NCBI GenBank assembly: GCA_937926515.1
Contig: CALAZZ010000027.1
Span: 1 to 53,840, forward strand
Direction: 5' to 3'
DNA: 53,840 bases
Origin: an uncultured Bacteroidales bacterium
GTDB taxonomy: Bacteria; Bacteroidota; Bacteroidia; Bacteroidales; F082
Both the position numbers and the translations under genes were made by a program. This document shows, one piece after another, positions 17,092-25,075 of this stretch; within the stretch, counting starts at the first letter, position 1; each line of letters opens with the position of its first letter. Below the pieces are notes generated by a model. That model was not told where the DNA came from and did no database searches. It was given only the letters and a program-made list of their open reading frames with translations.

Positions 17092-18330
17092 TTAAGATGC
17101 GCTGTTATGGTATAGCTCTATCACTTTCAATATCACCTGAGTGGCTTTTTCCATGCTATCCAAAGGTACATATTCATACTTACCATGGAAATTATGCCCA
17201 CCGGCAAAAATATTCGGACATGGCAAACCCATATAGGACAACTTTGATCCATCAGTACCGCCTCTTATAGGCTTGATGATTGGTTTGATTCCCAAGTCAA
17301 GCATGGCTCGCTCAACAATTTCAACAATATGATAAACAGGTTCAACACGTTCTCGCATATTGAAATATTGGTCTGTCAACTCCAGAGTTATTGTTCCCGC
17401 TCCATATTTTATGTTCATAAAATCAACGATATCGCGTAGAAGTTTTTTCTTGTCCAAAAACTTCTGATGGTCATGATCTCTAACAATGTATTGCAATTCG
17501 GCCTGTTCAACAACTGCTTCAAACTTGGTAATATGGAAAAATCCCTCGTAACCTTCAGTATGTTCAGGTCTTTCAAAAACAGGAAGCATATCATTTAGTT
17601 CGCTTGCAATGATGATGGCATTCTTCATTTTACCTTTTGCAGTGCCTGGGTGTATATTACGTCCTTGAACATTTATTTTAGCAAATGCGGCATTGAAATT
17701 TTCATATTCCAACTCACCAACCTGTCCCCCGTCAAGGGTATAGGCATACTGAGCTCCAAATTTATCCACATCAAAATGATCAACTCCTTTCCCAATTTCT
17801 TCATCCGGGGTAAACCCAATTTTTATGGTTCCATGCTTGATTTCAGGATGCTCCACAAGATGTTCCATGGCAACCATGATTTCCGCTATTCCTGCCTTAT
17901 CGTCAGCACTTAACAAGGTGGTACCATCCGTAGTGATGAGGGTTTGACCTACATAATGTTCCAACTCAGGAAATTCATTCACTCTCAAGTACATACCCTG
18001 CTCTTTATTCAACAAAATATCACCACCGGAATAATTCTCAATCACCCGGGGTTTAATATCACTCGCAGCCATATCAGGACTGCTGTCCACATGGGCCAGA
18101 AAGCCAATTACAGGAATATTTTTATCCGTATTCGCCTCTAAAGTAGCCATGACATACCCATGTTCATCCACATGCGCATCTTTGAGTCCCAGGCTATGCA
18201 ATTCGTCAACGAGCAAACGTAATAAATCAAATTGCTTCTTTGTACTGGGAAATGTTGAAGAATTAGGATCACTTTGGGTATCAATACGCACATAGCGAAG
18301 AAATCTGTCCAGGAGTTTTTCTTTAAACAT
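17092..18330 (-). CDS. pepT: peptidase T (tripeptide aminopeptidase)
   Basis: A 412-residue M20B metallopeptidase releasing the N-terminal residue of tripeptides in the cytoplasm. Typical motifs are G-F-L-A-H-V-D-S-S-P-D (metal His and Asp), L-L-S-A-D-D-K-A-G-I-A, T-P-D-E-E-I-G-K-G, I-R-G-G-T-D-G-S-K-L and A-G-G-H-N-F-H-G-K-Y-E-Y near the C-terminus. The length matches the family. No signal peptide is present. Confidence 0.97.
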   Translation of the reverse strand: MFKEKLLDRFLRYVRIDTQSDPNSSTFPSTKKQFDLLRLLVDELHSLGLKDAHVDEHGYVMATLEANTDKNIPVIGFLAHVDSSPDMAASDIKPRVIENYSGGDILLNKEQGMYLRVNEFPELEHYVGQTLITTDGTTLLSADDKAGIAEIMVAMEHLVEHPEIKHGTIKIGFTPDEEIGKGVDHFDVDKFGAQYAYTLDGGQVGELEYENFNAAFAKINVQGRNIHPGTAKGKMKNAIIIASELNDMLPVFERPEHTEGYEGFFHITKFEAVVEQAELQYIVRDHDHQKFLDKKKLLRDIVDFMNIKYGAGTITLELTDQYFNMRERVEPVYHIVEIVERAMLDLGIKPIIKPIRGGTDGSKLSYMGLPCPNIFAGGHNFHGKYEYVPLDSMEKATQVILKVIELYHNSAS

Positions 18331-18407
18331 AATTGTATTGCTTAATTAGGTTATAGATACATGAAATATTTGGCAAAGAAATGTAATTGAAATTATTGTA
18401 AATGTAT

Positions 18408-19409
18408 TCATTGTTCTTCATAGATCACAGTTGTAATCAATTTCCCCACCATACGCAGCGTCTCTATGTCAATATGATCCAAATTATCCTTCATGGTATG
18501 CCAATATTCGAAAAAGCTTCCATTCGAACTTCCTGTATCAATATGTATAATATTAATCATCGGAATGCCTGCATATCTATTGACAGGGACATGATCATCA
18601 TTGATCGGCGGTCCGGGGCTGTTGGAGAAAGCATGACTATAGCCGAGTCTTGAAGCAGTCTGCCAAACCTTATCCAGTACCCAGGGAGCATATTGCTGTG
18701 AATAATACTCTCTGGGAAAAAATGCGTCGGCTGCTCCTACCATATCCAACAGAATTCCATATCTCGCGCGATAGGATGGCCTGTGTTGATTACGTGCCCA
18801 ATATTGTGAGCCCAGTGCCCAAAAATCTTCGTCTCTGAAGGTACGTTGCTCATTATGAGGGCCATAATCCTCCAGGTCGAAAAGGATGATATCTATACCC
18901 AGCTTGGGATCGACCGGATTATTCTTTAATAACCTGGCGAGCTCCAGAAGAACACCCACACCGCTGCCTCCATCATTTGCACCATCAATAGGGGTCCGAT
19001 GAAAAGCCGGATCAGGGTCATGATCGGCATAAGGGCGGGTATCCCAATGTGCAGCTAGTAACACCCGCTTTTCAGCTCCAGGATTGAAACTGGCTATAAT
19101 GTTTTGTCCGTCCATGCCAGCTTTTGTATAAAGTCTTACACGAAATGATTGCACGATCACAGTATCAGCAAAACCATTGAGCTTTTCAACTAACCATGAT
19201 GCAGCCAATGCATGAGCATCAGTACCGGGAACTCGTGGCCCGAAAGATACTTGCTTTGCAACATAGGAATAAGCAGTATCGGCATTAAAAATAGGTGTGG
19301 CAGTAACCTGCGTTCTTGTAATTCGCTTATCTGAAGTCGTTTGCTCAGTGCCAGTTGTACAATTAATAAGCAGCAAGGGTAATATCAGGTAAATTAGCGT
19401 TTTGTGCAT
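18408..19409 (-). CDS. M28 family zinc peptidase / glutaminyl cyclase-like lipoprotein
   Basis: 333 residues from ATG 19409, chosen because it places the lipoprotein signal (L-L-L-I-N-C, Cys17) at the N-terminus. Zinc-site motifs are A-H-W-D-T-R-P-Y-A-D, D-G-A-N-D-G-G-S-G-V-G and F-D-L-E-D-Y-G, with a late H-I-D-T-G-S stretch. W-D-T-R-P-Y-A-D is characteristic of the branch containing animal and bacterial glutaminyl-peptide cyclotransferases. Cyclase and aminopeptidase activity cannot be separated by eye. Cyclases of this kind make N-terminal pyroglutamate on exported proteins in Bacteroidota, which would fit a lipoprotein facing the periplasm. Confidence 0.88.
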   Translation of the reverse strand: MHKTLIYLILPLLLINCTTGTEQTTSDKRITRTQVTATPIFNADTAYSYVAKQVSFGPRVPGTDAHALAASWLVEKLNGFADTVIVQSFRVRLYTKAGMDGQNIIASFNPGAEKRVLLAAHWDTRPYADHDPDPAFHRTPIDGANDGGSGVGVLLELARLLKNNPVDPKLGIDIILFDLEDYGPHNEQRTFRDEDFWALGSQYWARNQHRPSYRARYGILLDMVGAADAFFPREYYSQQYAPWVLDKVWQTASRLGYSHAFSNSPGPPINDDHVPVNRYAGIPMINIIHIDTGSSNGSFFEYWHTMKDNLDHIDIETLRMVGKLITTVIYEEQ

Positions 19410-19593
19410 TAAAATTCGAATTGGTGCTAAATTCCGTACAAATTTATACATTTTATGGGCGCATAAGATATAGACATTTTAAACATTAACGATGTATCCG
19501 CAAAAACCTCCTCTAAGATTATTTAACGCACTCATTAGACATTGCCGTATCAAATTATTTCTATTTTTGTGGCATCAACACAAATTTATTTAT

Positions 19594-22344
19594 ATGAAAA
19601 ATTTACCCTCAAACAGGCTGATCAGCTTGTTAATTCTGATTTTTTGTGCTTTATCTATGCAGGCACAGCTTGTAACAAATATACATGCACTTGAAAAATT
19701 TGCCCAGGACAAAGAACAGGAATTCATACTTCAACAAAAACGAGTTGTAGAATATGCCAGTCAAAACAACATTACAATTTGGCAGGAATTCGAAGATGGA
19801 ACAGTTATTCAGCTTATGGATGTGGTAGATGGCAAACCTTTTTTTAACATCACACATAATGTAGGAGCTGCAATTACAACCAGAGCCTATGAATTGTGGG
19901 AAGGGGGCAGTACCGGACTTGAGATCACGGCAGAAGGATATAATCAAATAGGTGAATGGGATGGGGGTGCTACACGTGTGAGCCATCAGGAGTTTACTGA
20001 TCAGGGAGCTTCAAGGGTAACCCAATCAGATAATGCTTCTCAGCTTTCAGCTCATGCCACACATGTTGCCGGAACTTTGGTTGCAGCTGGTGTTAACTCA
20101 GGAGCTAAAGGAATGGCCTACAAAGGCTTGCTGAAGGCCTACGATTGGAACAATGCTGAATCTGAAATGGCTAATGCTGCTGCACAAGGCCTCGAGATAT
20201 CAAACCATTCCTACGGCTGGATCACGGGATGGCATAATAATAACGGTAACTGGACTTGGTACGGTGACAATAACATTTCACCTGATGAGGACTGGAAATT
20301 CGGCTTTTACGGCAGCCGCTCCCGTGATTGGGATATTATCGCATATAATGCACCTAACTATCTGATTACTAAATCAGCTGGAAATGACCGGGGACAAGGA
20401 CCCAGCTATGCCGGTCAGCCCGGCTATCCTGAAAAGGATGGAGGTATTGATGGCTTTGATTGTATCGGCGACGGTGGCATTTCAAAGAATGTAATGACAG
20501 TAGGTGCTGTTCAGCAGGTTTCAAATTACACAGGTCCTTCGAGCGTGATAATGAGTAGTTTCAGTAGTTGGGGCCCAGCTGATGATGGCCGCATCAAACC
20601 AGATGTTGTTGGCAAGGGCGTTAGTGTTTATTCTTCCACTTCCAACTCCAACACCTCTTATTCCACCTACAATGGAACCAGTATGTCTTCTCCAAATGTG
20701 GCAGGCACCATGGCATTGTTACAATATCATTACCAGCAAACACATGACAACATCCCCATGCGATCATCTACATTAAAAGCACTGGTTATACATACTGCAG
20801 ACGAAGCTGGACCGCATATTGGTCCCGATTATATGTTCGGCTGGGGATTGGTCAATGCTGAAAGCGCTGCCAACATGATTTCGGAGGACAATGTAATGCA
20901 GAATGTTATCGATGAAGTAGTACTGAATGATGGAGAAACATTCGAACGTGTTGTAACCGCATCGGGTAATCAACCACTAAAGGTAACCGTTGTCTGGACT
21001 GATGTGCCAGGCACCCCTCCTCCATCGGCATTAAATGCAAGGATTCCGGCCATTGTAAATGATCTGGATTTACGAATTGAAGATGAAGATGGCAATGTAT
21101 ATTATCCATACCAGCTCGATCCTGATAATCCAACTGCTGCAGCCACAACTGATACAAAAAACTTTGTTGACAATGTTGAGCAAGTTTTCATTGCTGAGCC
21201 CGAAGCCGCCGATTACACCATAATCGTTGATCATGATGGACCGCTCACCAATGATAGTCAGGTATTTTCTATCATTATCAGTGGAATTGATGAGCACACT
21301 GGGGTTCCCTATTGTTCCGGTGGATTACTCGATCCGGGACATGGAACAGAAGGCCACAGCACTGTACAAGAAATCAGATGGGTTCCAGCTGCTTTTGCCA
21401 GCAGTTATGATGTATATCTTGGGACTGACGGTGATGGCATCGAAACACCCACCAATATCTTAAATGGCGAAAATGTAGCTCCTAATTACATTCTTGTTGA
21501 AGGACTCCAACTCAATGAGACCTATTATGTGCAGGTTATTCCACGAAATAACCAGGGGGCCAATGACGATTGCAGTGAAATCTGGAATTTTTCGACCATG
21601 CCGGCTATAAACGAGTATCCCTATGCTCTGGATATAGGTGACCTTCAAGTGCCGAATCTACCGGAATATTGGCAGCAGTTGAATGATGGCGAAGCTTCAT
21701 GGAGAAGCCTGATCATGCCCGGTTCAGCTGGCCAAAAAGTAATGGCCTGTATGAATAGCGGTTCATTCACAATCACAGAATTTAACAACTGGCTTGTTTC
21801 ACAGCCACTGGAGGTGGAAGCAAGCAATGAGTATTGGATTAGTTTTTATTACAGAAACATCATACCCGGCACATCAGAAGACCTTAGTCTTTACTGGGGA
21901 TACGAACCTATTGCAGAAGATCTAACGAATCCTGTAATCCAGTTGAGCGGATTTGATGATACCAATTGGATCTATGCCTCAACCTTGATGATCCCTGAAA
22001 CAGATGGATTTATATATCTAGGCTGGCAAGCCCATACTCAAGCCGGCTTTGGTATGCTGATAGATGAGCTCATGATTTATGACTGGGGGCTTGTAAGTAC
22101 TGCAGAACTGGGTGAAAGCTCAATAAACATTGTTAGTTCAGGTGGTGAAATTGTGATACGCGCCAGTGCAGAATTTAAGGAGGCACGCATTAGCATCATT
22201 AATACAACAGGCCAGACTGTGCACACCGAAAACATAAAAAATTCTTTCCAGTATCGTAGAAACCTGAATCTAACACCGGGCATCTATATTGTTTCAATAC
22301 AGGATGATGGACATACCACCAATCAGAAAGTTTTTGTGAAATAA
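19594..22344 (+). CDS. secreted subtilisin-like S8 serine peptidase with T9SS type A sorting domain
   Basis: 916 residues from the ATG at 19594, which puts a signal peptide (L-I-S-L-L-I-L-I-F, cut after M-Q-A-Q) at the N-terminus; the longer upstream frame is unlikely. The catalytic triad is Asp123 (E-W-D-G-G), His157 (H-A-T-H-V-A-G-T) and Ser363 (G-T-S-M-S-S-P), with the oxyanion Asn in S-A-G-N-D. A proprotein-convertase-like jelly-roll (about 430-560), a fibronectin-III-like region and a MAM/concanavalin-like region follow. The last about 80 residues form a type A T9SS sorting domain ending G-I-Y-I-V-S-I and V-F-V-K. It is probably exported and released or anchored on the surface. Confidence 0.93.
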   Translation: MKNLPSNRLISLLILIFCALSMQAQLVTNIHALEKFAQDKEQEFILQQKRVVEYASQNNITIWQEFEDGTVIQLMDVVDGKPFFNITHNVGAAITTRAYELWEGGSTGLEITAEGYNQIGEWDGGATRVSHQEFTDQGASRVTQSDNASQLSAHATHVAGTLVAAGVNSGAKGMAYKGLLKAYDWNNAESEMANAAAQGLEISNHSYGWITGWHNNNGNWTWYGDNNISPDEDWKFGFYGSRSRDWDIIAYNAPNYLITKSAGNDRGQGPSYAGQPGYPEKDGGIDGFDCIGDGGISKNVMTVGAVQQVSNYTGPSSVIMSSFSSWGPADDGRIKPDVVGKGVSVYSSTSNSNTSYSTYNGTSMSSPNVAGTMALLQYHYQQTHDNIPMRSSTLKALVIHTADEAGPHIGPDYMFGWGLVNAESAANMISEDNVMQNVIDEVVLNDGETFERVVTASGNQPLKVTVVWTDVPGTPPPSALNARIPAIVNDLDLRIEDEDGNVYYPYQLDPDNPTAAATTDTKNFVDNVEQVFIAEPEAADYTIIVDHDGPLTNDSQVFSIIISGIDEHTGVPYCSGGLLDPGHGTEGHSTVQEIRWVPAAFASSYDVYLGTDGDGIETPTNILNGENVAPNYILVEGLQLNETYYVQVIPRNNQGANDDCSEIWNFSTMPAINEYPYALDIGDLQVPNLPEYWQQLNDGEASWRSLIMPGSAGQKVMACMNSGSFTITEFNNWLVSQPLEVEASNEYWISFYYRNIIPGTSEDLSLYWGYEPIAEDLTNPVIQLSGFDDTNWIYASTLMIPETDGFIYLGWQAHTQAGFGMLIDELMIYDWGLVSTAELGESSINIVSSGGEIVIRASAEFKEARISIINTTGQTVHTENIKNSFQYRRNLNLTPGIYIVSIQDDGHTTNQKVFVK

Positions 22345-22369
22345 TTTAATGGTGCTTTTCGAAACTTAT

Positions 22370-22408
22370 CAAAAGCTTCGTGGTAACTACTGCGAGGCTT
22401 TTGTTTTT
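22370..22408 (+). terminator. terminator overlapping the 3' end of the converging aspartate kinase gene
   Basis: An 11-bp stem (CAAAAGCTTCG / CGAGGCTTTTG, one G-T pair) with a 12-nt loop and a T5 run. The stop codon of the minus-strand aspartate kinase gene (22387-22389) lies in the loop and its last codons form the right arm. Confidence 0.8.
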
Positions 22409-23661
22409 AGAACCAGCTGAACTGTAGTGCGACTGCGTTGTTCCAAAAGTACAGGCTTGTTGAGGGACATGCGCTTAAGATCAGCCTCTGTATAATGCCT
22501 AATCGTCAGCAATTGCAATCCTGTGTTGAATCTTAAAGCATAGCCATGATGCAACTCTTCAAACAATCGATCTAACTGGTGCTGATTGAAGTCGGCGCAG
22601 AAAGACAAACTAATAGCAGATGTTTGAAATAGATTGACATGAATGTTTAGCTTACTCAGCACACCAAAAATATTATGTAAATTGGTCTCGGTCATAAACG
22701 AAAAGTCATGTGGGCTGATGCTTACTAACATCTGATTGTCTTTGACAATGAAAGAAGGCACACTCGTATCAAATTCAGCAAGATGTGAGATCAGACTGGC
22801 CTTGGCCTTCGGATTGGCAAAAGATTGCACTTTAAGCGGAATACGTTTGTTCTGAAGAGGTTTGATCGTTTTAGGATGGATGACCGTTGCACCATAATAG
22901 GCCAATTCAATGGCTTCGGCATATGAAATGTGTTCCAACTTGATGGTTTCATCAAATCGTTTGGGATCGGCATTGAGCAAGCCCTCCACATCCTTCCAGA
23001 TGACAACCTCATCAGCCTGAAGGCAATAGGCAAATATGGCTGCAGTATAATCTGATCCTTCCCGGCCCAGTGTAGTACCAACATTTTCCTTGCTTGCAGA
23101 AATAAAGCCTTGGGTCATTGTAAGGCTGCTATTTTTCAGGTTAAGGCCTCGTATACGATCACAACTTGAAGTCCAGTCAACATTGGCTGAACGATGATGA
23201 TTGTCTGTAATAACATAATCCCTGGCATCAATTAATACATGATCAATGCCTGATTTGGACAAGTAAGCACTTACAATTGTTGTTGAAAGCAATTCTCCGA
23301 AGCAAACTGTTTGATCATAATGAAAGTCATAATCCTCATTGCAGCCATCATGCATGGCCATATGCAGCTGTTCAAAGAGATTATTAATTCTTGAATTTAT
23401 CTGCTTATCGTCATCTGTAAAAAGCTCTTTACTGATTTGAAAATGAAATGATTTAAACTCTTCAAAAAGTAAATGATAGGTATCTGAGTTACGGTTTCGG
23501 GCAGCTTGTAACATGGCCTCAAGCGCATTGGTGGATTTACCAATGGCAGAGAGTACTACAATAAGTTTATGTCCCCGGTAATTATTAAGTATCGAAACCA
23601 AGTTACGCACAGCATCTGCGTTACAGATTGAAGCACCACCAAACTTAAATACTTGAAGCAT
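22387..23661 (-). CDS. aspartate kinase (monofunctional)
   Basis: 424 residues from the ATG at 23661, which starts with the family's kinase strand V-F-K-F-G-G-A-S; the longer frame adds 17 unrelated residues. The enzyme phosphorylates aspartate, the first step to lysine, threonine and methionine. Visible motifs are F-G-E-L-L-S-T, T-T-L-G-R-E-G-S-D-Y-T-A (nucleotide/aspartate site) and Y-G-A-T-V-I-H-P-K-T. A C-terminal ACT-type regulatory region starts near residue 305. There is no homoserine dehydrogenase part. Feedback control is likely but the effector amino acid cannot be read. Confidence 0.93.
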   Translation of the reverse strand: MLQVFKFGGASICNADAVRNLVSILNNYRGHKLIVVLSAIGKSTNALEAMLQAARNRNSDTYHLLFEEFKSFHFQISKELFTDDDKQINSRINNLFEQLHMAMHDGCNEDYDFHYDQTVCFGELLSTTIVSAYLSKSGIDHVLIDARDYVITDNHHRSANVDWTSSCDRIRGLNLKNSSLTMTQGFISASKENVGTTLGREGSDYTAAIFAYCLQADEVVIWKDVEGLLNADPKRFDETIKLEHISYAEAIELAYYGATVIHPKTIKPLQNKRIPLKVQSFANPKAKASLISHLAEFDTSVPSFIVKDNQMLVSISPHDFSFMTETNLHNIFGVLSKLNIHVNLFQTSAISLSFCADFNQHQLDRLFEELHHGYALRFNTGLQLLTIRHYTEADLKRMSLNKPVLLEQRSRTTVQLVLKTKASQ

Positions 23662-23691
23662 GAAAATATCTTTTAGACGAGGATGACTCAG

Positions 23692-23708
23692 CAAAAGTAT
23701 TAAATTTG
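23692..23708. promoter_or_regulatory. overlapping divergent -7 boxes between aspartate kinase and FBPase genes
   Basis: TACTTTTG on the minus strand (23692-23699) and TAAATTTG on the plus strand (23701-23708) both fit TAnnTTTG and are one base apart. No convincing -33 boxes are seen at 19-20 nt. Confidence 0.4.
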
Positions 23709-23757
23709 TCAAAGCTGAATCATGGATCGCTTACCCTAACCAACCTCACCATCAACT

Positions 23758-24789
23758 ATGAAAACACTCGTCGAATTTATTTATGAACAACAAGACATAG
23801 TAGGAACCGCAACCGGAGAATTTTCAAGGCTCTTAAATGATATCGGGATTGCTGCAAAAATAGTAAACCGTGATGTGAACCGTGCCGGTTTATCAGGCAT
23901 ACTTGGCTTTGATGGCGGGGTGAATGTTCAGGGTGAGAATCAAAAAAAATTGGATGTTTTAGCCAACAATGAGTTTATAAAGGCTCTTCGTAATGGAAAA
24001 CAATGCGCTGCAATCATTTCCGAAGAGAACGATGATGTGATTGTTTTCGATGAACAAACCACTGAAAATGCAAAGTATATCGTAGCCCTTGACCCACTTG
24101 ACGGTTCGTCCAATATTGAGGTAAATGTATCGATAGGAACCATCTTTGCTATTTACAAACGAAAGTCAATTGGTGCTGTCATCACCATGGAGGATGTGCT
24201 ACAAGCAGGCACTGAACTGGTTTGTGGAGGATATATTATTTACGGTTCATCAACCATGTTGGTCTATACTACCGGTCATGGCGTTAACGGGTTTACATAC
24301 GACCCAACCTGTGGAATTTTCATCCTTTCCCACCCCAATATCAAAATCAATGCAGACGGAAATATTTATTCCATCAATGAAGCCAATTATATTTACTTCC
24401 CGGAAGGGGTTAAGCAATATATTAAATATTGCCAGCAAGATGATAAAGCCTCGAACAGGCCATTTACTTCACGTTATATAGGCTCATTGGTATCAGATTT
24501 TCATCGAAACCTTCTACGCGGTGGCATCTATATGTATCCGGGAAATTTAAAAAATCCCGAAGGAAAACTTCGGTTGATGTACGAATGTGTACCTGTTGCT
24601 TTTTTGGCAGAACAGGCCGGTGGTAAAGCTTCCGATGGTTTTCGTCGTATACTTGATATTCAACCTGATCACATCCATCAGCGCTCACCATTATTTATCG
24701 GTTCAAAAAATATGGTGGAAGTAGCAGAATCCTTCATGCGTAGTCATAAGCAAGGATCAAGGCAAATAGAAAGTCCGAAATCAATCTGA
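23758..24789 (+). CDS. fbp: class I fructose-1,6-bisphosphatase
   Basis: A 343-residue gluconeogenic phosphatase removing the 1-phosphate of fructose-1,6-bisphosphate. The metal site D-P-L-D-G-S-S-N is near residue 111, preceded by I-I-S-E-E-N-D. R-Y-I-G-S-L-V-S-D-F-H and G-G-I-Y-M-Y-P follow. Near the C-terminus are L-M-Y-E-C-V-P-V-A-F-L-A-E-Q-A-G-G-K-A and the late H-Q-R-S-P-L-F-I-G-S motif. Many Bacteroidota carry the unrelated class III enzyme; this is the class I type. No terminator is seen between it and the next promoter. Confidence 0.96.
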   Translation: MKTLVEFIYEQQDIVGTATGEFSRLLNDIGIAAKIVNRDVNRAGLSGILGFDGGVNVQGENQKKLDVLANNEFIKALRNGKQCAAIISEENDDVIVFDEQTTENAKYIVALDPLDGSSNIEVNVSIGTIFAIYKRKSIGAVITMEDVLQAGTELVCGGYIIYGSSTMLVYTTGHGVNGFTYDPTCGIFILSHPNIKINADGNIYSINEANYIYFPEGVKQYIKYCQQDDKASNRPFTSRYIGSLVSDFHRNLLRGGIYMYPGNLKNPEGKLRLMYECVPVAFLAEQAGGKASDGFRRILDIQPDHIHQRSPLFIGSKNMVEVAESFMRSHKQGSRQIESPKSI

Positions 24790-24830
24790 TAATGATTTTC
24801 GCGGCTTGATGAAAAAAATATATCTTAGTA

Positions 24831-24861
24831 TTTGGATATGTCAAAATATACTTTAGATTTG
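24831..24861 (+). promoter_or_regulatory. promoter of the trp leader / trpB2 transcript (TTTG-N19-TAGATTTG)
   Basis: TTTG (24831-24834), 19 nt, then TAGATTTG (24854-24861). Both boxes and the spacing fit the Bacteroidota consensus. Transcription would start near 24868, about 10 nt before the leader ATG. A separate promoter behind fbp supports an independent trpB2 transcription unit. Confidence 0.78.
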
Positions 24862-24877
24862 CAGCATATTTAAACCC

Positions 24878-24964
24878 ATGGCATATTCATCTTCATATAA
24901 AAATATTCCTACCTCATCCTGGTCATGGTGGTGGCCCCTCGTGGGCACACAATTCTACATATAA
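24878..24964 (+). CDS. tryptophan-rich leader peptide (28 codons)
   Basis: An ATG frame of 28 codons plus TAA, starting about 10 nt after the predicted transcription start. Codons 15-19 read W-S-W-W-W, all Trp as TGG at 24920, 24926, 24929 and 24932. Four Trp in five codons is far above chance. No Shine-Dalgarno is seen, as is common in this phylum. It stops 111 nt before the trpB2 start codon and is followed by alternative RNA pairings. The reading is a ribosome-stalling leader sensing charged tRNA-Trp rather than a functional peptide. It was identified here directly from the sequence; no homology was tested. Confidence 0.8.
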   Translation: MAYSSSYKNIPTSSWSWWWPLVGTQFYI

Positions 24965-25011
24965 CCCGCTCGGGGGCGAACCGTCCCGTTGTATCCGATA
25001 ACACTGGGATA
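24934..25011 (+). promoter_or_regulatory. putative ribosome-mediated trp attenuator
   Basis: Three overlapping pairings can be drawn. 1:2 is GCCCCT (24934-24939) with GGGGGC (24972-24977). 2:3 is CGGGG (24971-24975) with TCCCG (24984-24988). 3:4 is TCCCG (24984-24988) with TGGGA (25005-25009), and an alternative TATCC/GGATA at 24992-24996/25007-25011 competes for segment 4. Segment 1 begins at the last base of the last Trp codon. A ribosome stalled there would mask it and favour 2:3. One reaching the stop at 24962 would cover segment 2 and free 3:4. No T-run follows 3:4, so how transcription would stop is unclear. Confidence 0.6.
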
Positions 25012-25027
25012 TAGCAAATTAAATATA

Positions 25028-25045
25028 TAAACCATATTTGGTTTA
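25028..25045 (+). promoter_or_regulatory. 7-bp hairpin just upstream of trpB2
   Basis: TAAACCA / TGGTTTA with loop TATT, ending 31 bp before the trpB2 ATG and followed by a T-rich stretch (TTGTATTATT at 25051-25060). It could be the actual stop signal of the attenuator or control ribosome access. It is AT-rich and only moderately stable. Confidence 0.5.
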
Positions 25046-25075
25046 CCTAGTTGTATTATTAAACATTATGATTCA

